Assembly (NCBI GenBank): GCA_016720595.1
Contig: JADKKI010000004.1
Location: 124,001-188,000 of the forward strand
Source of the DNA: Myxococcales bacterium
GTDB lineage: Bacteria; Myxococcota_A; Polyangia; Haliangiales; Haliangiaceae
DNA length: 64,000 nucleotides
Direction of reading: 5' to 3'
Shown in pieces: positions 1-13,358 of the stretch; positions within the stretch are counted from its first letter, which is position 1; each line of letters opens with the position of its first letter. The notes beneath the pieces were generated by a model. It did not search any database. It was given only the letters and a program-made list of their open reading frames with translations, and was not told the DNA's origin. The position numbers and the translations under genes are program-made.

Positions 1-821
1 CTCCCGTTCGCGTCGCTCACGTCGGTCGCCGTCGCCGCGCCGATCGTGATCCAGGGACCGCCAGGCTCCGATCCCGCCGCGAGCGCGCCGGTGGTCACGC
101 CCGCGGCGGTCACGCCGCGCGCTGCACCTGCCGCCCCCGAGCAGTCGACGCCGGCCAAGCCGCTGGGCCTCGCGGCTCGGCAGCAGGCCGTGGCCAGCGA
201 TCACGGCCTGGTCTCCAGCACGGCGATCACGATCCCCGAGGGTCACGTCGAGGTGTCGCTGCAGATGCTCGCACCGGTCGCCGGCATCGCGACCCTGGGC
301 GTCGGGATCACGAAGTCGACCGAGCTGTGGGTGGATGTCGCGACCACGCTCGCCAATGACGGTGGTGAGGCCGAGAACACGTATGCGGTGGGCCTCAAGC
401 AGGTGCTGTTCCGCTCGCGCAACGGCTCGATCGCGGCCACCGGATCGCTGCGCAAGTTCTCGAGCGGGTACGGCGAGTCCGACGGCTGGAAGTCGCTGGG
501 CCTGGTCGGCAGCGCGTGCGTCGACGACGGTGCGGCCTGATGGTGTCCGGATCGGTCCAGCGGCTGTTCGGCTACTACAGCTACGACTACGACACCGGTG
601 GCAGCACCAACGCCCAGACCCTGATCACGGTGGGCGCCTCCGTGGGTGGGTCGACCACGCGGGTCCTGCTCGATGTGGCGCAGCTCGACGAGGACGCGGT
701 CGGGTTTCTGGGGATCCGGCTCGGGACCCCGTCGGCCGCGTTCGACCTCGGGTTCGGCAAGTCCTTGGGCGAGGGGAGCGATGAGACCATCCCGTGGCTC
801 GGGGTGACCGGGCGGATGTAG
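1..821 (+). pseudogene. exported strand-rich (outer-membrane-like) protein, 5' truncated by window, frameshifted
   Basis: The frame is open from base 1, so the start lies outside the window. The first residues (LPFASLTSVAVAAP) look like the end of a signal peptide, followed by a Pro/Ala-rich linker. The rest alternates hydrophobic and polar residues in short segments rich in Gly, Tyr and Asp, as in outer-membrane beta-barrels. Frame 1 stops at 538-540, but the same style of sequence continues in frame 3 from about 537 (LMVSGSVQRLFGYYSYDYD) to a stop at 819-821. Adding one C in the run near 536-537 joins both parts into one protein. I therefore treat this as one gene with a one-base deletion, either a real lesion or an assembly error. 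Family not recognised. Confidence 0.55.
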
Positions 822-895
822 GTAAGTCCAGGAATTGCCGGCGTATCCGGATCATTGACCGATCGCTTCCGGCGGGTTACCCGTATGCACTCCAT

Positions 896-2143
896 ATGGC
901 GCGTCGTCCCCCTCGTCGTCGGCCTCTGTTCGCCGGTGGCCGCCGCGCGAAGCGGGTGAAGCATCAGATGCTGCCCGTGGGCCTGCCCGCACCGCTCGGC
1001 GCGGGCAGCAGCCCGGTGGATGGCTCGAAGCTCCGCGTGCTCGGCTCGGGCGATGTCGCGTTCAAGAAGATCCTCGACCGCGTCCGCAACGCCGAGCGCT
1101 CCGTCGAGATCCGCGCATTTCTGTGGCGCGATGACGAGGCCGGCAACCAGATGGGCGAGGCCGTGCTCGAGGCCGCCGATCGTGGCGTGAAGGTCGCGAT
1201 CCACAAGGACAAGATCGCCGCGGTGTACGAGTACACCGGCGGCAACAAGCAGAGCTTCTTCCACAAGCGCGTCGATCCGATGCGCGGGTTCCAGGCGTGG
1301 TTCCTGGGCGTGGTGTACCGGGCGCCGGGCTCGTTCAAGCAGCGGCCGAACGCGCTGTCGGAGCGGATCCTCGAGCACCCGAACATCGAGGTCCAGCACC
1401 ACCGCAAGCGGTTCGATCACAGCAAGGTCTACATCATCGATGATCGCTACCTGATCCTCGGCTCGATGGGCGTGGGCGACAACCACCGCCACGAGTGGTT
1501 CGACGTGATGGTCGAGATCGAGGGCAAGGATCACATCGCGCGGCTCGGCGAGCGGATGGCCGGCCACGACGAGTTCGATCCCTCGCGCGGCGTGGACTTC
1601 CTCGTGCACAGCCGCGAGGCGCACCGCAAGCACACCTGCCCGATGATGAGCCACCGCCTCGCGCTGATCGATTCGGCGCAGGTCTCGCTCACCGTCGAGA
1701 TGGCGTACATGAACGATCGCCGGTTCACCGCCGCGCTTGCTCGTGCCGTGCAGCGCGGCATCGACGTCAAGCTGGTGACCGCGGATCAAGCCGACGTCCT
1801 CGCCAACATCAACCGCGCCACGTGCGATGCGCTGATGCGGCTGACCGGCGCGCCGGACAACCTGACGATCGTGCTGCTGCCGCGGATGGTCCACAGCAAG
1901 GTCGTGGTGATCGATCACAGGTTCAGCGACGTCGGCTCCGCGAACTTCACCTCGCTGTCGCACGGCGTCTACGACGAGATCAACCTGTACGCGGACTCCG
2001 AGACCTTCGCGCTCGCGATCGAGGCCGAGATCGCGAGTCACTGCGCCGGCGCACGGATCGCGGATCAGCGCCTGACGTACCGCAAGATGTACTCGGGCCT
2101 CGAGCGCGCGATCATCGCGTACCAGTCGAGACGAGGCGGCTGA
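896..2143 (+). CDS. phospholipase D-family protein (cardiolipin synthase-like)
   Basis: A 415-residue protein with two HKD motifs, the hallmark of the PLD superfamily, whose members transfer or hydrolyse phosphatidyl groups through a phospho-histidine. Motif 1 starts at residue 175 (HSKVYIIDDRYLILGS) but ends GSMG, without the usual Asn. Motif 2 starts at residue 333 (HSKVVVIDHRFSDVGSANF) and is complete. The two-motif layout and length suit bacterial cardiolipin synthases, but no membrane segment is evident, so a soluble phosphodiesterase is also possible. I chose the ATG at 896, which gives a basic N-terminus; an in-frame GTG at 794 would overlap the previous gene and adds non-coding-like sequence. 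It ends one base before the TetR gene, so the two are probably cotranscribed. Confidence 0.8.
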   Translation: MARRPPRRRPLFAGGRRAKRVKHQMLPVGLPAPLGAGSSPVDGSKLRVLGSGDVAFKKILDRVRNAERSVEIRAFLWRDDEAGNQMGEAVLEAADRGVKVAIHKDKIAAVYEYTGGNKQSFFHKRVDPMRGFQAWFLGVVYRAPGSFKQRPNALSERILEHPNIEVQHHRKRFDHSKVYIIDDRYLILGSMGVGDNHRHEWFDVMVEIEGKDHIARLGERMAGHDEFDPSRGVDFLVHSREAHRKHTCPMMSHRLALIDSAQVSLTVEMAYMNDRRFTAALARAVQRGIDVKLVTADQADVLANINRATCDALMRLTGAPDNLTIVLLPRMVHSKVVVIDHRFSDVGSANFTSLSHGVYDEINLYADSETFALAIEAEIASHCAGARIADQRLTYRKMYSGLERAIIAYQSRRGG

Positions 2144-2144
2144 C

Positions 2145-2759
2145 GTGGTCTCGACGCCTCACGATACCGGCGACCGCGCGAAGCAGGAGCGCCGTCGCCA
2201 GATCCTCGCCGCGGCGAAGGCCGTGTTCGCGGACGCCGGCTATCACGGGGCCTCGATCCACGCGATCATCGAGCGCGCGCAGATCGCGCGCGGCACGTTC
2301 TACCTGTACTTCGCGTCGAAGGCCGCGGTGTTCGATTCGATCCTCGATCAGGCGCTCGCGGATCTGCGCTCGCGGATCCACCGCATCGAGGTCGAGGATC
2401 CGAACGCGCCCGCACCGCAGGTCCAGCTCCGCGAGCAGGTCGTCGCCACGCTGGCGTACATCGTCCAGGATCGCCCGCTGGCGACGCTGCTGCTGTCGGC
2501 GGGCAACACGCCCGACGTCGAGGCCGCCGAGCGGATCGAGCAGTTCTATGGCGAGATGCGCGACCTGCTTCGCCGCGCGCTCGAGTCCGGGCTCGAGATT
2601 GGCCTGCTCCGCAAGTGCCACCCCGAGCTGGTCTCGGCAGCGCTGCTCGGCCTGATCCGTGGCGTGATCGAGCAGCTGGTCCGCAAGGACAACGAGCTGA
2701 CCGTCGAGGACGTGGTCAACGAGCTGCTGATGGTCGCGCTGCGCGGCGTGCTGAAGTAG
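2145..2759 (+). CDS. TetR/AcrR-family transcriptional regulator
   Basis: A 204-residue protein with an N-terminal TetR helix-turn-helix at about residues 15-60: helix 1 around RRQILAAAKAVFADAGY, then ASIHAIIERAQIARGTFYLYF, the classic recognition-helix and G-T-F-Y-x-Y-F signature. The helical C-terminal part would bind a ligand and dimerise. It starts at a GTG one base after the stop of the PLD gene, so the pair is translationally coupled. The palindromic sites at 4260-4300, 1.5 kb downstream, have the geometry of TetR operators. This regulator is a candidate for binding them, although nothing in the sequence proves the link. Confidence 0.88.
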   Translation: MVSTPHDTGDRAKQERRRQILAAAKAVFADAGYHGASIHAIIERAQIARGTFYLYFASKAAVFDSILDQALADLRSRIHRIEVEDPNAPAPQVQLREQVVATLAYIVQDRPLATLLLSAGNTPDVEAAERIEQFYGEMRDLLRRALESGLEIGLLRKCHPELVSAALLGLIRGVIEQLVRKDNELTVEDVVNELLMVALRGVLK

Positions 2760-2766
2760 CGCGCTC

Positions 2767-4131
2767 TCAGCGGAGCATCACGTCATTGAGCGCGGGCGAG
2801 GGGCTCAGCGTCGCCCCGGTGGTGGTGCGCGAGCGCGCCTTGATCTCGGTGCGCCCTGCCGCGCCACCGCCGCCACCACCGCGTGCGGTGGTGACGGGCA
2901 CATCACTGTACGTGCTGCCGTTGGTGGGTGGCACCGAGCCGGTGCCGCCCTTGCCGCCGCTCACGGTCATGTACGTGCCGGCGCCGGCGGCGCTGCTATC
3001 CGTGACGTGTCCGTCGGACCCGTTGTCCACGCTCGGCCCCGCGCCACCGCCGCCGTTGGCTGTGAGGTCACCGCTGATCGTGACGACAGGTGACTCGATC
3101 AGCACCGCGCCGCCGCCGCCGCCGCCACCGCCACCGTCGCCGTTCGCGCTGGTGCGCCCGCCGGCGCCCGGCGCGCCGACCGAGCCGGTGATCGTGATCG
3201 ATTCCATCGCGACCAGCGCGATCGCACCGCCCGCACCGCCGCCGTCTCCGCCGTGGACCGTATCGGGGCTGGTCGCGGTGTCGACGCCACCCGCGCCGCC
3301 GCCGTTGCCGCCGCGCAGCGGGATCGTGGTCGGGTTGCCGCTGCACGACGGACCGCCAGCGCCGAACGTGGCCAGGTTCGACGGCGCGCCCGCAGCGCCC
3401 GCCGTGCGTCCACCACCACCGCCGCCGCCCTCGCCGAACCCGGCGGCTTGCCACAGCCCAGCCTTGCCGCGGCAGGTGGGGCCGGTCGAGCCTGTGGTCC
3501 CGCCATCGGCGCCGCTGGGGCCTCCCTGCTGGCCGTTGCCGCCGCCGTCGATGATCCCGCGGACCTGGATGGTCGTCGCCGCGAACAGCACGATCGCGTT
3601 GGTGCCGTCGAGGTCCCAGTCATCGAGCGTGACCACGATCGGCGCGACGTCGAAGCTGTGCGCGGTGAACACGCCCATCTGATCGATCTTGGAGAACCCG
3701 ATGCCGCCGATCACCCCGGTGCCGGCGGCGCGGAATTGCACGCCACCTCGCGTGATCTCACCAGTGTCGCTGTCGAAGTGAAGGTCGACACCGCCGACAT
3801 CGGCGGTCGCGCCGGCGAGTAGCCCGGCGGTGATCCCGTTCGAGGGCACGAGCTCCATGCAGTGGGCCGGGATCGTCGCATCACCATCCGCGCAGCCGAG
3901 TGCGCAGGTCATCCGACTCCCGCAACCCGCGAGGTCATTGCCGAGGCAGCTGACGGCCGGGCAGGCGTCGATCGCGGCATCGACCACCAGCGTGCCGGGG
4001 ACCTGGCAGAGGTCATCGATGCAGGTCAGCCCCGACGGGCATTCACCGAGGCTGTTGCACGGCGCACCCGCCGGCGCACTCGGGTGGTAGCACCCGGTCC
4101 CGAACAACACCGCGAGCAGATAGCGCCGCAT
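2767..4131 (-). CDS. glycine-rich predicted lipoprotein, hypothetical
   Basis: A 454-residue protein with a lipoprotein signal (LFGTG before Cys14), then a short Cys-rich segment (residues about 14-92, CNSLGECPSGLTC type), then a large region with many runs of 4-9 glycines around short beta-strand-like pieces (ITITGSV, VTISGDL). This is typical of surface lipoproteins in Myxococcota, and the function is unknown. It converges with the TetR gene, with only 7 bp between the stop codons. A TAGGAT hexamer lies 9 nt upstream of the start. The long proline-rich frame on the opposite strand is a shadow of the glycine codons. Confidence 0.75.
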   Translation of the reverse strand: MRRYLLAVLFGTGCYHPSAPAGAPCNSLGECPSGLTCIDDLCQVPGTLVVDAAIDACPAVSCLGNDLAGCGSRMTCALGCADGDATIPAHCMELVPSNGITAGLLAGATADVGGVDLHFDSDTGEITRGGVQFRAAGTGVIGGIGFSKIDQMGVFTAHSFDVAPIVVTLDDWDLDGTNAIVLFAATTIQVRGIIDGGGNGQQGGPSGADGGTTGSTGPTCRGKAGLWQAAGFGEGGGGGGGRTAGAAGAPSNLATFGAGGPSCSGNPTTIPLRGGNGGGAGGVDTATSPDTVHGGDGGGAGGAIALVAMESITITGSVGAPGAGGRTSANGDGGGGGGGGGAVLIESPVVTISGDLTANGGGGAGPSVDNGSDGHVTDSSAAGAGTYMTVSGGKGGTGSVPPTNGSTYSDVPVTTARGGGGGGAAGRTEIKARSRTTTGATLSPSPALNDVMLR

Positions 4132-4140
4132 CCGCAGACC

Positions 4141-4146
4141 ATCCTA
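4141..4146 (-). promoter_or_regulatory. candidate -10 hexamer (TAGGAT) for the glycine-rich lipoprotein
   Basis: Read on the minus strand, TAGGAT lies 9 nt before the start at 4131. It belongs to the window-wide group of TANNNT hexamers close to start codons. No clear -35 element. Confidence 0.35.
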
Positions 4147-4259
4147 CCTGACCGCGTCGCCGGTTACGCAGCCCATGCGCGTTGTGTAAGGGATCTCACC
4201 AACGCGTGCGAAGGACCCTTCGCACCGAAGAGATCATTCCTTGCCCACACTTAACTCTG

Positions 4260-4275
4260 GACTGACACGTCAGTC
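4260..4275. promoter_or_regulatory. inverted repeat, candidate operator 1
   Basis: GACTGAC-AC-GTCAGTC, 7-bp arms around a 2-bp centre. Its centre is 23 bp from the centre of the next palindrome, about two helical turns, so a pair of regulator dimers would sit on the same DNA face. It lies in the promoter region of the activase gene. The half-site and size fit TetR-family operators. Confidence 0.6.
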
Positions 4276-4280
4276 ATTCC

Positions 4281-4300
4281 TAGACTGACGCGTCAGTCTA
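4281..4300. promoter_or_regulatory. perfect 20-bp palindrome, candidate operator 2
   Basis: TAGACTGACGCGTCAGTCTA reads the same on both strands over all 20 bases and shares the GACTGAC/GTCAGTC core with operator 1. It ends 40 bp before the start of the activase gene, so a bound repressor would overlap the expected promoter or early transcript. Confidence 0.7.
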
Positions 4301-4340
4301 GTGCTACGTCTGGCTCGTAGTTTCGACCAGGGAGAACCGC

Positions 4341-7928
<3,588 letters not shown>

Positions 7929-7945
7929 GGACCAAGGAACCAACC

Positions 7946-9796
<1,851 letters not shown>

Positions 9797-9803
9797 CGAC
9801 GAG

Positions 9804-10538
9804 CTAGTTGGTACCGGTGACCCAGGCCTGCGGGGCCTGGGCACCCTTCCAGCGCCCGCGTAGCCCTTCGGCGATCGCGTGGCTGTACTGGTAGGTCAGG
9901 TCGGCGACGACCGTGCGCTGGCGCTGCTCGAGTGCGCCGGTGCCCGAGACCTTGGTCGCTCCGACCTCGGGCTTGTTGGTCGCGGTGACGCGAACACCAC
10001 CGAGGTGCTTCGCGCCCTCGATCTCGACGAGGACCGCCGTGGCCTCGGCCGTCCCGGGCGTGAACGTCGTCCCGATCCCCATGTCGGGTGCCTTGTAGGC
10101 GCCGGGAACCACGACGACCACGTACTTCGCTCCGATCACGCGCTGGAGCTCGTCCTCGAACACGCTGAAGTCGGCGGCCTGTAGTCCGACCTTGGCGCCC
10201 TTCCACGACTTGGCGATGCGGAGCGCGTCCTCGGACAGCTCCATGAACCGGAGCGGCGGCTTGGCATCACTGGTCAGGTCCTCGAGATCCTCGGCGTGGA
10301 CCACGAGCGTGTTGCTGGTCTTCGGATCGCTGCTGGCCACGAGGTCCGAGGGCCCAGTTCCGGGTTCGCCGAGCGACCAGTCATTGGCCTTCGCGACCTT
10401 GCCGGCGGCGACCAGGGCATCGAGCCGGGGGTAGAGCTTCGGGCCGTACTCCTTCTCGACGTCTTGGGGCGTCTTGACCTTGCCACCACCGCCGCATCCC
10501 ACGACGGCCACTGCCACGAGCACGCACCATTTCTCCAT
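9804..10538 (-). CDS. predicted lipoprotein, hypothetical
   Basis: 244 residues from the ATG at 10538, giving MEKWCVLVAVAVVGC with the lipidated Cys at position 15, followed by four glycines. An in-frame start at 10553 is possible but would put charged residues before the signal. The body has no motif I recognise. It converges with the dehydratase gene (7 bp between stops), and a TACGAT hexamer lies 6 nt upstream of the chosen start, which supports that start. Confidence 0.65.
   Translation of the reverse strand: MEKWCVLVAVAVVGCGGGGKVKTPQDVEKEYGPKLYPRLDALVAAGKVAKANDWSLGEPGTGPSDLVASSDPKTSNTLVVHAEDLEDLTSDAKPPLRFMELSEDALRIAKSWKGAKVGLQAADFSVFEDELQRVIGAKYVVVVVPGAYKAPDMGIGTTFTPGTAEATAVLVEIEGAKHLGGVRVTATNKPEVGATKVSGTGALEQRQRTVVADLTYQYSHAIAEGLRGRWKGAQAPQAWVTGTN
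9821..9841. terminator. GC hairpin at convergent gene ends
   Basis: CCCAGGCC-TGCGG-GGCCTGGG forms an 8-bp perfect stem with a 5-nt loop just past the dehydratase stop and inside the 3' end of the convergent lipoprotein gene. There is no T-run, so intrinsic termination is uncertain. Confidence 0.3.
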
Positions 10539-10544
10539 CTGCGG

Positions 10545-10550
10545 ATCGTA
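10545..10550 (-). promoter_or_regulatory. candidate -10 (TACGAT), leaderless
   Basis: TACGAT on the minus strand ends 6 nt before the ATG at 10538, so transcription would begin at or next to the start codon. Confidence 0.45.
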
Positions 10551-10585
10551 CAAGAACCGCGATCGCTCATGTTATGGAGCAGGAC

Positions 10586-11056
10586 ATGAGCTCTCTCGCC
10601 GACCGCCTCCGCGCTCGCGCCCATGCCGCGATCGACAAGCTCCCCGGCAAGGCCGGCGACCTCGCGCGCAAGGCCAACGAGGCCCTCGGGCGGCCACTCG
10701 CCGACGAGGACGAGCTCGAGGATCGCCGCGCCTTCTCGTCCCGCAAGCCGGGCGACGTCGCCGCGGTCAAGGCACCGCCGGCGCCCGCGAAGGACATCGC
10801 GCCCGTCATCGTCTACTACATGGACAAGACGCGCCGCGACTCGACCAAGCTGACCGACATGCTCGACGCGGAGAAGGTCCCCTACAAGACCTCCAACATC
10901 CAGGAGGACCCTGCAGCGCAGATGGCGGTGCGTCGTGACAGCCACGGGCACCGGCTCCCCGTGGTGTTCATCGCGGGCGAGGTGGTGGGTGGGCGCGCCG
11001 AGCTGTCGAACCTGATCTCGACGGGCGAGCTGAAGAAGAAAGTCTTCGGCGGCTGA
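10586..11056 (+). CDS. glutaredoxin-fold protein lacking active-site cysteines
   Basis: 156 residues. The N-terminal third is helical and charged. Residues about 70-156 look like a glutaredoxin domain: strand PVIVYYMD, helix, then VPYKTSNIQED, LPVVFIAGEVVGG and a C-terminal helix. The place where CPxC should stand reads MDKTRRDS, so no redox Cys remains and the whole protein has none. A binding or structural role is more likely than a reductase role. The ATG at 10586 is chosen because GGAGCAGG precedes it; ATG 10574 lies upstream of that site. The leader (TATGGAGCAGGAC) resembles that of the Cys-containing glutaredoxin gene at 12677. Confidence 0.65.
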   Translation: MSSLADRLRARAHAAIDKLPGKAGDLARKANEALGRPLADEDELEDRRAFSSRKPGDVAAVKAPPAPAKDIAPVIVYYMDKTRRDSTKLTDMLDAEKVPYKTSNIQEDPAAQMAVRRDSHGHRLPVVFIAGEVVGGRAELSNLISTGELKKKVFGG

Positions 11057-11074
11057 GATCTCAGGAGCCGCCGA
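11046..11074. terminator. bidirectional hairpin between convergent genes
   Basis: TCGGCGGCT (11046-11054) pairs perfectly with AGCCGCCGA (11066-11074) around an 11-nt loop that contains GAGATCTC. It spans both stop codons of the converging genes, the expected place for a shared terminator. T-runs are lacking. Confidence 0.45.
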
Positions 11075-11873
11075 GCACGCGCTGCACCGCACTGACCACC
11101 ACGGCTGGCTCTGTCCCTGCGATGTCGTGGTCGCTGTGCTCGGCAAGGATCCGCGTCGCGCCGGGCACCTTCGCCAGGGTCTCGTGGCTCGCGCGCCAGG
11201 CGGCCTGCAGGTCGGCGTCGGGGAACGGCGGGGTGGCCGCCGAGACGATGACGACAGGCAGGTTTGCGGTCCACTGCGCGCCGTGCAGGTGGGCGATCAG
11301 CGACGGGAAGATCGCCGTCATCCGAGCGATCGCGCGCTCGCGATCGGAGCTCGGGGACGGGTTGCTCGGGACGGTGGCGAGCACGCGCGCCACCCCGACC
11401 GCGTCGACGAACGCGGCGTTCATCGGATCGAGGAACACGAACCCCGCGACGTCGGCGGGATAGCTGGCGGCGTACGCGACGTCGATCAGCGCGCCGTACG
11501 ATGCGGCGACCGGCACGATCCGCGTCGCCCCGACCTGGTGCACGCCGGCGTGGAGCGCCGCCAGCTCGTCGGCGATCGTGAAGCCCTGCGGCGGAAACGG
11601 CGAATGTCCGAACCCCGCGCGGTCGTAGCTGATCACGCGGTGCCCCGTGGCGGCCGCGAGCTGCTCGGGGAGGGCGCCCCAGGACGAGGAGTCCGCACCG
11701 CCGCCGGCCTCGAGGAGCAGCGCGGGTTCGCTGCCCGGGATCACGTGGAACGCCAGGCGGACCGCGCCGGCGCCGGCCATCGAGTCTTCGACGCGCGGCG
11801 TGGCGGGTGCGGCGACCTCGGTGGTGGGCGAGCCGCCGCACGCTGCGATCAGGATCAGAGCGAGGCTGCGCAT
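11061..11873 (-). CDS. alpha/beta-hydrolase lipoprotein
   Basis: 270 residues from the ATG at 11873, which gives a lipoprotein signal (MRSLALILIAAC, Cys12). The fold is recognisable: an oxyanion-side stretch LLLEAGGGADSSSW, VISYDRAGFGHS, the nucleophile elbow VAASYGAL (Ser in A-x-S-x-G, slightly altered from G-x-S-x-G), VFLDPMNAAF with a likely acid, and HSDHDIAG with the catalytic His. Substrate unknown. Twenty bp separate it from the upstream lipoprotein gene on the same strand, so they probably share a transcript. Confidence 0.75.
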   Translation of the reverse strand: MRSLALILIAACGGSPTTEVAAPATPRVEDSMAGAGAVRLAFHVIPGSEPALLLEAGGGADSSSWGALPEQLAAATGHRVISYDRAGFGHSPFPPQGFTIADELAALHAGVHQVGATRIVPVAASYGALIDVAYAASYPADVAGFVFLDPMNAAFVDAVGVARVLATVPSNPSPSSDRERAIARMTAIFPSLIAHLHGAQWTANLPVVIVSAATPPFPDADLQAAWRASHETLAKVPGATRILAEHSDHDIAGTEPAVVVSAVQRVLGGS

Positions 11874-11892
11874 GCCACGATCCGTAACACCG

Positions 11893-12636
11893 TCAGCGAA
11901 ACGGCGCGATGGACCCATCGGCCGGAATCGCGCGATAGCCGCCACCTTGCATCGAGCAGTCGTCGTTGACGTACACCCACTCGATCGGTGGGGCAGGCGC
12001 GGCGACGAACGCATAGCCCGGCTCCATCTCATCCGCTGGATCCCCGCACACGAGGACCTGTGCGCGCGACGTCTGCCCGGGCACCCAGTGACCCTGATCG
12101 CCCTCGCAGCCGCCGAGCTTCGGATCCCGCTTGCGGACGGCCACGGCGCGCGCGACGGCGACCTTGGTGAGCTTGCAGGTCAAGGTCCACGGTGTCGTGC
12201 CATCGGAGAGCTCGAGGGTGGTCACACCCGCGCTCTCGGTCGCCGCGCCGAGGTAGCGCCTGGTGAGGGTCCGCGCCGACCACGGGCCGATCGCGCCATC
12301 GCGAAAGCTGGTCGGTGCGGTCGCCGCCTCGAGCGTCAGCATCGCCCGCCCGTCGGCGCGCTGGAGCGTGGCCAGCGTGTGGACCGAGGTCGCGCGGATC
12401 GCACCGGTGAACAGGCTACGAGCGGTCCAGGCCGGTGCCGCCGCGAGCGCCGCGGGCGCAGGCGGGATCGTGGGGGCGGCGTCGATCCCGGGGGCATCGG
12501 GGCTCGCGGCATCGGCCGGGGGCGGTGCGACCGCGGGCCCGACCTTCGCGGGTGACGGGGCCGGAGGCGGGGCGGGTGCGTCAGGCTTTTCGCAGGCGCC
12601 ACCGACGAGGAACAGCAGGATCGGGGCCCAGCGCAT
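11893..12636 (-). CDS. predicted lipoprotein with Pro/Ala linker, hypothetical
   Basis: 247 residues with MRWAPILLFLVGGAC (lipid Cys15), about 55 residues of Pro/Ala/Asp linker, then a globular part with several Cys (LTCKLTK, GGCEGDQ, VLVCGDP, DDCSMQGGG) that could form disulfides outside the cytoplasm. No family recognised. A TAGAAT hexamer sits 6 nt before the ATG. First gene of a likely two-gene unit with the hydrolase lipoprotein. Confidence 0.68.
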   Translation of the reverse strand: MRWAPILLFLVGGACEKPDAPAPPPAPSPAKVGPAVAPPPADAASPDAPGIDAAPTIPPAPAALAAAPAWTARSLFTGAIRATSVHTLATLQRADGRAMLTLEAATAPTSFRDGAIGPWSARTLTRRYLGAATESAGVTTLELSDGTTPWTLTCKLTKVAVARAVAVRKRDPKLGGCEGDQGHWVPGQTSRAQVLVCGDPADEMEPGYAFVAAPAPPIEWVYVNDDCSMQGGGYRAIPADGSIAPFR

Positions 12637-12642
12637 TGCCTG

Positions 12643-12648
12643 ATTCTA
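12643..12648 (-). promoter_or_regulatory. candidate -10 (TAGAAT), leaderless
   Basis: TAGAAT matches the sigma-70 -10 consensus at five of six bases and ends 6 nt before the ATG at 12636. It is the clearest of the start-proximal hexamers in this window. Confidence 0.55.
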
Positions 12649-12676
12649 AGCGCTCGGAGCGTGGTATGGAGCGGTC

Positions 12677-13354
12677 ATGGCCGAGACCACCGAGACCACG
12701 ACGGAGACGACCGCCAAGAGGCTGACCAAGACCGCGACGACCAAGCTGCTGGCCGCGCTCAACCGGGCCGACGAGCTGGGTGGAGAGATCCGCGACTACC
12801 TGCAGGACAAGGTCGCGACCGATCCTCGGTACGTCAACGCACGCAAGCGCGTCGCGAAGCTGCTCGGCAAGTCGTACGTGTCCAAGGAGGAGGCGACGAT
12901 CAAGGCCGAGAAGAAGGCGCAGGCGGTGGCCGCGGTCGCTGCCCCCACGCCGCAGAAGAAGGAGCACAAGGGCTTCGGCGACGCGTCGATCAAGGCGCAG
13001 ATCTTCGGCAAGAAGAGCTGCCCGTGGTCCGGTCGCGCGATCACCCTGCTCGAGCGCGACAAGGTCGACTACGACTTCGTCGATCTCGAGGAGCCGGAGC
13101 ACGAGTCGAAGGCGCTCGGCCTCGCCTCGGAGACCAAGCAGAACACCGTGCCGTACGTGTACCTGCGCGGTCACTTCATCGGCGGCTTCAACGCGCTCTC
13201 CGAGGTCGTCCGCCTCGGGCAGCTCGAGGTCGCGCTGATGTCGAAGGAAGAGCTCGCGGCGGCGCCGGCGCACATCAAGGCCGTCGAGATCGTCGCCCGT
13301 CCGAACACGGACGAGGTCGCACCGGCCGAGCTCGACGCCAGCGCGCCCGAGTAG
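12677..13354 (+). CDS. glutaredoxin-domain protein (CPWS active site)
   Basis: 225 residues. The first 95 are basic and helical (Lys/Ala-rich). The glutaredoxin domain covers about residues 105-190, with the active site SCPWSGRAITLLE (a single Cys in CPWS, so a monothiol-type mechanism), the cis-Pro loop TVPYVYLRG and the glutathione-binding turn HFIGGF. A Pro/Glu/Ala tail follows. It would act on glutathione-mixed disulfides in the cytoplasm or bind an Fe-S cluster, as monothiol glutaredoxins do. It may be a diverged duplicate of the Cys-less protein at 10586, since fold, orientation and leader sequence are alike. Confidence 0.8.
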   Translation: MAETTETTTETTAKRLTKTATTKLLAALNRADELGGEIRDYLQDKVATDPRYVNARKRVAKLLGKSYVSKEEATIKAEKKAQAVAAVAAPTPQKKEHKGFGDASIKAQIFGKKSCPWSGRAITLLERDKVDYDFVDLEEPEHESKALGLASETKQNTVPYVYLRGHFIGGFNALSEVVRLGQLEVALMSKEELAAAPAHIKAVEIVARPNTDEVAPAELDASAPE

Positions 13355-13358
13355 CTAG

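Noticed and set aside
2615..3682. Proline-rich plus-strand open frame
   Set aside because: It mirrors the glycine codons of the lipoprotein on the minus strand, which has a lipobox and a normal N-terminus.
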